A stretch of 64,000 nucleotides of DNA from Pleodorina starrii. Lineage: Eukaryota; Chlorophyta; Chlorophyceae; Chlamydomonadales; Volvocaceae. The DNA is taken from positions 2,592,001 to 2,656,000 of the forward strand of contig BRXU01000006.1 of assembly GCA_030267565.1 (NCBI GenBank), written 5' to 3'. Made by a program: the position numbers and the translations under genes. Under the pieces are notes generated by a model. It saw only the letters and a program-made list of their open reading frames with translations, ran no database searches and was not told where the DNA came from. This document shows, piece by piece, positions 12,001 through 21,679 of this stretch; the stretch's first letter is position 1, and each line of letters opens with the position of its first letter.

Positions 12001-15000
12001 TCGACAAGTGCCGCAGTTCAAACACCGCCGTCGGGGGGTCGGCGTCGGCGGCGTCAGCGTCCGTAGACAGCGGCGGCTGCGCCGCCGCCGCCGCCGCCGC
12101 AGCAGCCTCCTCCTCCGCCACCGCCGCTGCCGCCGCCGCTCTGATGAGGGCGGGGTCGGCGCTAACGGCTCGGGCCTTGCCGGGCGCCGCGCGGCGAACG
12201 GCGGCGCCCAACGCGGCGGCAGCGGAGGCGTGTCGCTGCTGCCGCCGCGGCGGCGGCTCCGGAGCTGCGGGCCACGGCGGCGGCGGTGGCGGCGGCGCCG
12301 CCGGCGGGCTGCCGTCGCTGTCACTTTCCGGGTGGATGCGCCGCCGGGACCGCGGGTTCCGAGACCGCCGCTGCACCCGGGGCGACGGCCGGGCCTGCTC
12401 CTGCCCCTGCTGCTGATGATGCTCCTGCGGGTGGTGGCGGTGGTGGTGGTGGAATTGCTGCTGTGCGGGGTACGGAAGGCCGTACCGCTGCGTGAGCGCA
12501 GCCTCCTCCTCCTGCCAGGTCAAGTCAGATTAAGTCAGGGCCAAGGCGAGGGCCAGGGTCAGGGTCAGGGCAAGGGTCGGGGTCAGGATTAGGTAATCGG
12601 GCCAGGAAGATGAACCGCCGTGAAGCAGGTGTGTCGGGGTCAGAACGCCCCCCAACATGACATGCCTCACGCCCTCACCTGAATGGCCGCCAGCCCATCA
12701 ACCCTAAGCCCGTCAGCCAGACCCGCCTCCGAAAGCTCCGCGCCATCGTCACCGTCACCGCCACCGCCACTGCCCGGCGGATCCCCGCCACCGTCGCCGC
12801 CTCCGGCGCCACCCACCGGCCAGTCCGGCGCCACCGGCGGCCACGGCGGCAACGGCAGGTGGTACGGCCTGACCGCCGGCGGCATGGGCAGCGACTCCGG
12901 CGCCCATGGATCGCGCCCCGCCCTCCCGCCCTCCTCCGCATTCGCCTCCGCCTCCTCCCGGCCGCTCTCCCCCGCGAGGTACGTCCCCTCGCCGTCCGCT
13001 CCGCCTCCGTCCTCATCACCATCGCCGCCGCCCGCGCCCTCGCCCTCGTCTTCATCGCCCTCGTACTCGATGCCCCCGCCGCCGCCGCCGCCGCCGTCGT
13101 CGTACTCCCCGTCCGAGTCCAGCACCTGCCGCCGCCGCTGCCGCTGATGGTCCCCCATCGCCCGCCAAGCGCCGTCGCCGCCACCGCCAACGCTGCTGCT
13201 GCTGCATCCTCGTCCCCCTAACCTGCCTCCGCCGCCGCCTCCCTCAAAGCTGCTGTCCACCATATTCCACACCGGCCCTGAACTGGCCTCGCTGCCGGCC
13301 TGACTGGCGCCCCACTCGCCGCCGCCGCCGCCGGCGGCGGCGGCAATGGCGGAGCGGGAGGCGCGGTCCATGGCGAACGTCGCCGGCGCCGCCGTCACCG
13401 TGACGGCATGGTGGCCGCCGAAGCCGCCGCCGCCGCCGGCGGCGGCGGCGCCGGCGGCGGTTCTGGCTTCGTAGGCGATCGTGTCGCCGCTGGGGGCCGA
13501 CCAGCGCGGCCCGAGGGTGGAGCGCCGCAGCGCGGCGCCGGGCACCGCCGCCGCCGCTGCCGCTGTCTGGGTGCCGAGCGGTCCCACCGCCACCGCCAGC
13601 GGCAGGATGACCTGGACGGTGCCGGAGTGGAGCGGCCCAAGTGGTGCAGCCCAAGATGAAAGAAACCGCAGCGAACCGATGGGACGGAGGAAGAAGAGGT
13701 GGAAGGGCAACGGAGGAAGGCAGCAACAGCAGCGCCACGCCGGCGCGCATGTGTGCTTGCGCGTCCTCTACCGGCCCACCAGTGTATACCGCCGTTTACC
13801 GCTGTGTACCGCTATATACCACTGTTTACCGCCCTATACCGCTATGTACCGCCGTATACCGCTATGTACCGCTATGTACACCGCCCTATCTACCGCCCCT
13901 CCCCCCCGTCCCACCTGGTTCGGTGGTGGCGCCAGTGCCAGGTTGTATCCCGAGTGCAGCTCTAGCAGCTGGCCGGGCTGGCGCTGCTTGGCCATCACGG
14001 GCCGGCCGCGGAACAGACCCTGGGGGGGGGGGGTAAAGGGGGTAAAGGGGTAAAAAGGGGGGCGGCGGTGCAGTGCGGTGCAGGCCGCGTGGAGTGGGGA
14101 GCAAGGGGGGACGGGGACGGGGATGGGGCTGGACCACTACGTAAGAGGCAGGCGTAGGAGGAAGAAAGAGGGCGATCCCATGCACAGGCGCAGGGGGGTG
14201 TTGTTGTTGTTGTTGTTGTGGGTGTTGCAGTGGGCTCCAGCCAACGGCCAGTCAACGGGCCCTTCGTGCACTGTAGCGGAAGCGGGAGCGATCAGGGCAG
14301 CCGAGGCGCAGGTGTCGTTCCGTTCCCTGAGGGACAGCTCAATCCCCGCACCCTCAAACACTTTCACACGCCCTCAAACCACCCACACATCCTCGGAACC
14401 GCCCTGTACAGCCCACGCACACACACACGCACCGTTTGCTGCTCCCTGAGTTTGAACGCCAGCGACCAGGCCAGGTACAGGATGTACCAGTCCCAGGTGA
14501 GTGGCAGGAAGGTCATGAAGATGTTGACTGGAAGGAGGGGGGGGGGAGGGGCAAGGGGGACGAAGGTTGGGCCGGTGGTTTGGGCGGGTCGGTGATTGGG
14601 CCTACCCTCCCACCTCCCACCTCCCGGCCTCAGCCTCTTAGCGTGGACTGGTGAGCCCGGCCCCGCATCCCGCCCCCCATCTTCCCAAACCCCCCCACGT
14701 CCCGCTCCCCCTTCTTCCTGACCCATCTCCCTGACCCCCAGCTCCCCCTTTCCCCCCCCCCCCGTTTCGCAGCCACTCACTCCGGGTGACTCCGTTGCCC
14801 CACAGCCCCTTATTGAGCAGCGCCAGGGTGATGTGGCTGCCCATGATGGCCACATTGAGGATGACGTAGGCGCGACTCATCACAAGGACCCTGCGTGTGT
14901 GTGTGTGTTTGGGGTGTGCGTGTGTGTGGGGTGTGTGTTTGTGTGTGTGTTTGGGGGGGTAAGGAGGGTGTGAGGCGGTGTGGGTGAGTGGAGAGGGCTT

Positions 15001-16649
15001 TACGGCGGGTATGTGAAGAGGCCCGAGCCGAATCGCAGCGAAACGACCCGCTGGAGGCGTGTGTGTGTTTGTTTTCGCCCTAACACCCCACCCAACCCCC
15101 CGCCCCGTCCGCCCCCCCCCGCCCCGTCGTGCCACTGCCACTCGCCTGGGGTCGTATGTGAGGATGCCCTGTCGGTCCAGGGAGGTACAGCAGCCCACGA
15201 TGCCAGCCAGGAAGTACAGCCACCAGAACACGAGCAGGTGGATCATAAGGGCTGCGACAGCAGGCGGAGGGGGAGGGGGAAGGGGTAATTAGAACGGCCC
15301 GGGGCGAGGGAACGCAATGGGGTAAAGTGTGTGTGTGTTTTGGGGGGGGGGGGGTATCCACGTGGGCGGGGGTGAGAATGCAAGGCGTCATCGGATTTGC
15401 ATGTCCTTAACAAAAAAGAGGACCCCTAAAACCGCATGAGTCAACCCCTCACCCCCCCGACAGCGCAGTTCGGCGGCACACTCCGTGTGTGCCATCCCAT
15501 CCCATCCCATCCACCCCGCCGACAAGCTCTTGCAGCCCTCCCTCCCTCCCTCCCTCCCTCCCTCCATCGCGCCTCCCTCCCGCCCGCCTGCGCACGTCAC
15601 CCAGAGCTTCTGCGGCCCCTTCCACCTCCTCCCTTTCCTCCCCTCCACCCCAACGTCGCCACCCCTTCCATCGATGCGGCTTCGTCCCTCCTTTCCTCCC
15701 TTCCCCCTCTTCCCCCTCTTCCCGCTCCTCACCGACAATCTGCGCGTTGTTCTCCAGGAACGGCGGCTCGTAGCGGAAGGATAGCGCCGTGGCGGCCGCG
15801 TAGCCGGAGCCCAGCACCGCGCCCAGCTGCGGGGTGCCAAAGGAGCGCGCGGGCGGCGGCACATGGACACGAAGGGGTGCATAAAGAACGCGCGGGCGAC
15901 ACAGGGACACGAAACACGAAGCACGAAACACGAAGCACAAACAGGGGAGTAAGTGTTTTCGCCTTCCCTTTTGTGGGAGGAAGCAGCAAGCGACAGGGCT
16001 GAACGCTAGAACGAGGAGAGGCCAGGCGGCAAGGCCCCCTCTGAGCAGCAGCAGATGGAAGTGGCGGTAGCAGTAGCACTGTAGCAGCAGCAGCGCGCTG
16101 GGGTTGCTAGGGGCGAGGCAAGAGACGCGAGCTTGTGACAAGACTCGCCACCCGCCACCTGCTCCCGGCACACACACATATACACACACGGGACACACAC
16201 ACACACAGATCCGGACACCACACCAAAAAGTCGACCCGAACACACCCTAAGAGAAACCCCATAACCCAAATCGAAAACCCAAATCAAAAACCCAAATCGG
16301 AGACCCAAATCGAGGAGATTTACAGAAGGTGATACGGCGGCCCGCCCGCAGCCGATCTCAGATCTCAGATCTCACCCACCAGGAACTGCCAGGTGGCTGC
16401 GCAGCACACCGACCGCCGCAGGTCGCAGCACTCGCAGCAGGCGCAGCAGCAGCACTCGAAGCACAAGCAGCTGCAGCAGTAGTCGGCGGGCCGCAGGCTG
16501 CCGCGGCACCGCTGGCAGCAGGCGGCTCGGCGGAGGTAGATCGTGGTGTCGCGGCCGCCGCGGGAGAAGGGCCAGCACCCCGCCAGCACCGCGGCGGCGG
16601 CGGCCGCGGCGGGCCCGCGAGCCGCCGCCTTGGCCCCCGTCTGGGACAT
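9043..16649 (-). CDS. Predicted tetraspan membrane protein with Cys-rich N-terminus and giant low-complexity tail
   Basis: Nine exons on the - strand, in gene order: 16380-16649, 15733-15826, 15146-15251, 14781-14890, 14433-14527, 13915-14019, 12679-13611, 11585-12511 and 9043-11418; phases agree at every junction and give 1,671 residues. Residues about 43-80 hold 17 cysteines (core CCSCLCFECCCCACCECC). Four hydrophobic segments follow at about 84-107, 123-144 (LMIHLLVFWWLYFLAGIVG), 160-182 and 195-218 (NIFMTFLPLTWDWYILYLAW). Residues about 260-1671 are Ala/Gly/Gln/Pro/Ser-rich with His runs (HHHHRHHPQEHH) and many CAG-encoded poly-Gln runs, with few hydrophobic stretches, so probably disordered and cytosolic. 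The intron between the third and fourth exons begins with GC. I do not recognise the family. The Cys cluster beside the membrane suggests palmitoylation or metal binding (inference). The three long tail exons and the helical exons are well supported; the first exon's link to the second is slightly less so. Confidence 0.8.
13776..13890. repeat. TACC-rich repeat (TACCGCYRTRTACC-like) in a tetraspan-gene intron
   Basis: The + strand shows repeated TACCGCTATGTACCGC and TACCGCCGTATACC units, roughly 15-16 bp in period, with internal variation. It lies within the intron between exons 13915-14019 and 12679-13611 of the - strand tetraspan gene. Confidence 0.8.
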
Positions 16650-18428
16650 GCCTCGGCACGCTGTGCTTGCTGTGCTGTGTTTTGACTCCGTGCGCGCTCC
16701 TGCCGCTCTGCCACTCCCTTCTCCAGCCGCTCCAGCCTCCCTCAGTTCTGAAGCGTGAAACGGTGGATTGACCGCAGAGCTACGACCTGCGCTGCGGGTT
16801 AGCGAGGGGATGGATTAGGCGGTACGACCGTCACAATCGATGGGCATCCCACGAGCGATGGAGGGCCCCCCCCCACGCCCGCGCCCTGGGCGGTGAAGGT
16901 GAACCCACGTGCAAGCACCCGGACAGATGCATCTCGGAGTGAACAGAGTAGATCGCAGACATTCCCCCGGTCTGAATTGGTTCACGCGCTCGGATGTGGG
17001 CTGGGGTGGCGATCCGGCCCCGGAACCCGAACCGACGTGGGAGGCGGCAGAGGCACCTGAACCCTAAGAAGGTCAGCGCACGCAGTCACCAGCGTGATAG
17101 CGTTCGATGGCACGCACCAAGCTCACCTCAGCGCCGTCTGCAGCTCAAGGCAACGCCAGCCAACAATGTGTGACGCGAATGCGCCATGTTTCAGGGCTGT
17201 GACAATCAGAAAGACAATAGACAAGCAAATTTGTGATGAGAGTGTACATCAAACGGTTTACATCCTTTTAAACACGGTTCTCTTTGAGCAGTTGCATAGC
17301 AAGGGTCAACTACTGCGACCTGCGTGGTCCCACCACAACAATGTTTTCCAATGAAATATGTGTTGCTAAATGTAAAACAGACAATAACATCATCCGAATA
17401 TTGCTTATGCAAACCTGCTTTACAGGCAGAAGGTGGCGTGCTGCAGTACACAACCAAATAATTGCAACTGCAAGCGATCTGGAGGCTCTTTGTGTCTTTG
17501 AGCTCTGCTGACCTCTGCGTAACTGGTACAGTCTGAACGCCCAGTTTCAATAACCAGTTGGGCTTCTACTGATTCCATGGCATACTAGCAGTCCCGAGAG
17601 GGGCGATGGGGCTCCGTCGAATACAACACGGATTGTTTGTCCTGGGTACAATAGTTTGGTATGCACGTCATCCTTTCTATTTCTTCGGGCTAGAGGTGGC
17701 GATATTAACCGTAGATACGGGATTTTGGAACCCGAACCAGCGGAGGGCAGTTGACCGCTGATGCTGATGCTGATGCTCATACTCCGGCTGGTGCTGTGCT
17801 GTTGGCAGCTCAGCATGGACGTCTGTCAGATGATGACGCATTGACGCTTGTGTTGTAAGCCGGAGGAGAGCTTCTCGCCGCGGGGCGCGGTCGCGTCGCA
17901 GGAGTGACGGCACGGCTGGGGTGGGGCGCGTCTAAGCACTACCAGCTCGGTGACGAGAGGGCTCTAACTAAGCGATGGCATGCGTGCCGCCATCACTGCA
18001 TGTTCGCCTTCACGGCTGTCGTTATGCGCAGCGGTACGGGCAAGCATGGATGGTGTAGTGGGATGGGGTGGGTACCGGTATCGCCGGTAGGTCCCGTCAT
18101 AAGCGCAGTCATGCACGGCGGCGGCCAGTCACGCTATGCAGGGAGTGCATAGAACAGTCATGAAAGGCGGGGACGCTAGTAGTCAGAAAAACTGTCATAT
18201 ATACACCCAGTCATGCGCCCGGTCATAACGCCCCCCGTGGTCATGATGGATAAGCGGTCCAAAAAGAGTGTCCCCTACATGCCAAGCGCCGGTCATGCCT
18301 TTTTATGACTGAGTTTATGGCTGAGTTTATGAAATATAACCCTGGGCTGATCGGTGGGTCGCTGGGTCCGGTGCGTGTAGGTGACGATAGATTGGCTCAT
18401 GCGTGCGTCTGTGGGAGCGAGCATCCCG

Positions 18429-18497
18429 CGATATCCGTCACAACCCCGCCTCGATATCCGTCACAACCCCACCGCGATATCCGTCACAACCCCACCG
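18429..18497. repeat. Three perfect-to-near-perfect 23-bp tandem repeats
   Basis: The unit CGATATCCGTCACAACCCC plus four bases occurs at 18429-18451, 18452-18474 and 18475-18497. The first copy ends GCCT and the other two ACCG. No spacers separate the copies, so this is a short tandem array and not a CRISPR. Confidence 0.92.
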
Positions 18498-19834
18498 CGA
18501 TTGCTGTATGCCTTTGATTGGCTCGACGGCAACCTTAACCGAGCGATCGACTTGCGCGGGCCGCCGGCGGTGCCGGAAGATGCATGCACGGCTTGCTTCC
18601 TCCACACCCGCCTTGCTTCCTTGCGGCGCAAGCAGATCGAAAGGAAGAAGGCGCCGAACAAAGCAACCTTATCATTGAGCAAATCGACCGTTATTAGTTC
18701 CATCCGCGCTGTTCAATGTCCGACGACAGCAGAGGAAGCTTGCCGAACCGATCGCGTCTCGGTTTGAAAGGGTTGGAACGTATGGCTGGAAATGGAAACA
18801 AAGCCAGCGCATCTAAAACGTCCGGGAAGTAACCGTTCGTTCTCGTTGCACATGGACAGCACATATCCGTTTTTGTTGCGCAGCAATTTCTCGCCATCTC
18901 CATTTGCCGCCAGCACGTTTGTACTACGTAGCATAGTTCTAGTTGTGGAAGCCAGCCATTGTAGGTGATCCTACACCGTTGCCGGCCTGCGCGGGAAGGA
19001 CGGAAGCAGGACACACGCGACGGCCACTCAGCAGCTTACCTACCCGCAGTAAACTACTCCCGAAGAATCGAAGCCCGGCCCAGTTCTTCTGCCAGAAGCA
19101 AGGTGAGAACCGTTAGTTTCTGTTGACGGAGGGCAGAAGCAGAGGGAAGCAGCAGTGCAGTTATGGGGGCGGGCTCGTGCCACAACAGCTCTCCCGCGCG
19201 CGCCTTTTTTCGGAGTGCGCGCGTCGCCGCCCAACTAATGCCGTAGTTCCAGGGGCATGCGTGGCGGGCGCGAACCCGCGACACGCCATCGGGAAGGTCA
19301 AATGTTATCACATAATTAATTAATTACAGAGGAGCTGGCTAACAGCTACTTAGTGCGATCGCACGACTCTGTGGGTCATCACATGCATGTATATATCGCG
19401 CGCATGCGGCCGAGCGTTGCACCCGCGCGCGCACACTTGATGCTATCTACCTTTCTTCCTTCCGTGTCATCCCCGTCGCTCAAGCGCCAGCAGGCCGCCG
19501 CCGCGCGTGGTTGCCGTTCGTTTGAGACTCGCTATTTTATTTATTATCCGCGATGATCCGTGCAACTGCACGGCACGAATCCGCGCGCTTTTGGTCCCAG
19601 CCACCCACCGTCGTCATCATTTCAACCCAGCAATAATCCATAACCTTGCTCCACATGCGCAACCTCACAGCACCTTTCCTCTCCTCGTCTCGTCGTCAGC
19701 GGACACTAGCCGGCTCGCCCGTGCCCCCTACGTACCTAGTAACTACTAATCGCTCCGTCCGTCGGTTAACCCACCCAACCCTCGAGCAAGGGACGCCAAG
19801 CCTCCCCAAACCGAAAGCCTGCTGGATGGGAACG

Positions 19835-19888
19835 CTTCAAGAAGGCCTTCTTGTCTCAAAAGACACCTTCTTGAAGGCCTTTGAAGAC
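19835..19888. repeat. Palindrome cluster / potential hairpin
   Basis: CAAGAAGGCCTTCTTG (19838-19853) is a perfect 16-bp palindrome. It is followed by TGTCT-CAAA-AGACA (19852-19865), itself a stem-loop, and then by a near-palindromic CTTGAAGGCCTTTGAAG. Together they can fold as a larger imperfect hairpin. No adjacent gene explains it. Confidence 0.75.
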
Positions 19889-20142
19889 AAAATGCAATTA
19901 ATCCTGACCGACCAAGCCAGCAACCAACCAACTAACCCTAACCAACTTACCTGCGACCGTCCCATGGGTCGATCGGTGGCCGCCCCAGCCCGCCGGCTGG
20001 TAGCCCTCGCGGACGCAGCTCATCATTTGATCCAGCCATAAGCCCTAGCTACTCAAGTACTCAAACGTACGACACGTACGGCGCTGAAGGAAGACTGACG
20101 ACACCGGCGTTCACGCCAAGGCACGCACGCACAGCAGCATTG

Positions 20143-21679
20143 ATGTTTGGGATGAGTCTGCTGATGACGGCGGCCAGCAGGTGGGGCGGCGGCGGCGGTG
20201 GCGGCGGCGGGCGCCGTCGCCGCCGCGAGGCAAGCTCACGCTTCGGGGCGGTGGTGGCGGCTGCGATGGCGGCGGCGACGCCGGTGCTGATGTTGCTGAT
20301 GCTGCTGGCCGTCGCCGGCGGGGCGCGCACGGCGGCTGCTGCCGAGGAAGTGGCGGCAGGTATGTACGGCACGGGCCTATGCTTACTAGCTACGACAAGG
20401 CCGCCGCCCGCCGTCGCCGCCGTGGCACAACGCGGCGACCAGCCAATTTACGAACACGGAACCTTCATTTGGTCATCATGGTTTGTTTTTTGGCCGTCGT
20501 GGTACCGTCGGTACAAACGCTGCACGTACGGTCGCTGCCGGACGCTTATTTACTTGCCGTACACTACCGTACACTCACCCCGTATCTGATGACTCGCGCC
20601 CGACTGCATGACAGCAACCGTAACGAGCTCGTCAAAGCATACCACGCAAACCCGGGTCATCGGTGTTGTATGTACAACCGTCATCACCGTTGTCGTTGTC
20701 GTGCGATCGTTGCTGTTACCCTTGTCCGCCTTACTTCTGATGATGCACCCTTGCCCGCGCCTCCACAACTTCCTTTCCAGGCACACTAATAACCTAATAA
20801 GCCATGCGCACTCCATGCATGGTAGCGGAGAACACTGATGCATTTACATGCGTATGTGTCGTACATACACGCCGTACATGGCTGCCTCGCCCCCATGCAT
20901 GCATGCAGGCGCGGCGTCTCCCGGTCATCAGCCGGTGACCGCAGCAGGCGGCAGCACCGACGCCGCTGCTGGCACCGTGACCCAGGCCGCCGCCGCTGTC
21001 GCCGGACTCGACGGCGCGAGCGCGACCGGCGCCGCCGCGGCGGAAAGCAGCGACGACGGCGGCAGCGGCGGCGGCGGCGGACAGCGACGGCGGCAGCGGC
21101 GGCGGCGGCGGACAGCGACGGCGGCAGCGGCGGCGGCGGCTTCAGCAAGATTACGGCTACTATTATGCGCTCCAGGGCCCCGATTATTACCAGGCCATGC
21201 CGTACTACGTGGGCTACGACTACGCAGTCCACATTCCGTACAATTGGTACAGTGACATTGGCGGCCCCGGCGACATATTTGGCCCCTACGATTACAGCGG
21301 CCGCCGGCGGCGGCAGCGGCGACGCAGCCTGCAGCAGAACGATTACGATCAGACTGAGCCGGAGGCCTTCATGGGCCTTATGCCCTCTCCGGCTAGCGGC
21401 GGCAGCGGCGGCAGCGGCGGCTTCGCCATACCGACTCCCCCGCCGCCGCCGCCGCAGCCAATGGTGGCGGCCAGCCGAGGCGAGGCCGTACAGCTAACAC
21501 CGTCGCCGCCGCCAGCTCCCGACGTGACGACGGCGCCGCCGCCGCCGTCGCTCGTGTTGGAGCCCGCGGCGGCGGCGGCGCCGCCGCCGCCGCCGCCGCC
21601 CGAGATGCCGTCGCCGTCCCCGACGCCGCCATCCGTTTTTCCCGAGACGACGGCCGGCGGCACGGCGGCATCTAGCTAG
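20143..21679 (+). CDS. Candidate secreted Tyr- and Pro-rich protein gene (reading frame uncertain)
   Basis: Exon 1 (20143-20359) encodes a basic stretch, a hydrophobic signal-like core (PVLMLLMLLAVAGG) and an Ala-rich cleavage region, ending at a good donor (G/GTATGT) in phase 1. An acceptor at 20908 (GCATGCAG) continues in phase into an Ala/Gly/Ser-rich segment. Beyond about 21110 the plausible frame shifts by one base into a Tyr-rich segment (QDYGYYYALQGPDYYQ; YYVGYDYAVHIPYNWYSD), a basic/Gln motif (RRRRQRRRSLQQNDYDQ) and a Pro-rich end terminating at 21677-21679. The shift coincides with a second copy of a 31-bp repeat, so either an intron is missed, this copy is broken, or repeat number varies. 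Alternatively exon 1 reads through unspliced to a stop at 20587-20589, giving a 148-residue Trp/Tyr-rich product. Cell-wall or extracellular-matrix roles are typical for such compositions but are inference. Confidence 0.42.
21081..21140 (+). repeat. 31-bp coding repeat that shifts the reading frame
   Basis: The unit starting ACAGCGACGGCGGCAGCGG spans 21081-21111 and recurs at 21112-21140 (29 matching bases). A related copy with an extra GAC lies at 21047-21080. Because 31 is not a multiple of three, removing one copy would join the upstream Ala/Gly frame to the downstream Tyr-rich frame. Confidence 0.85.

Larger units (their letters stand above)
16650..20142. other. Gene-free region upstream of the tetraspan gene
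   Basis: No supportable gene is seen. The part near 16.7 kb should hold the promoter and 5' UTR of the - strand tetraspan gene. 17.1-17.6 kb is visibly A+T-richer than the surrounding DNA. 18.05-18.33 kb is rich in GTCATG/GTCATAA words. A 23-bp tandem repeat (18429-18497) and a palindrome cluster (19835-19888) are listed separately. Confidence 0.45.

Noticed and set aside
9200..13750. Several long + strand and alternative - strand Arg/Ala/Pro-rich frames over the tetraspan gene tail
   Set aside because: They are off-frame readings of GCC/CAG-rich codons. Only the chosen - strand frame joins at splice sites in phase with the membrane-spanning exons.
14215..14340. An extra - strand exon (reading SLRERNDTCASAALIAPAS) between tetraspan exons 14433-14527 and 13915-14019
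   Set aside because: It has no consensus donor and only weak acceptors, while the two flanking exons already join in phase 0. An alternative acceptor in the region leads to an early stop.
18429..18497. CRISPR-like array
   Set aside because: The repeats are directly adjacent with no spacers, and the genome is eukaryotic.
19240..19300. A tRNA-like GGGTTCGCGCCC arm on the - strand
   Set aside because: Stem pairing is out of register for a seven-base loop and no anticodon stem follows at the right spacing.
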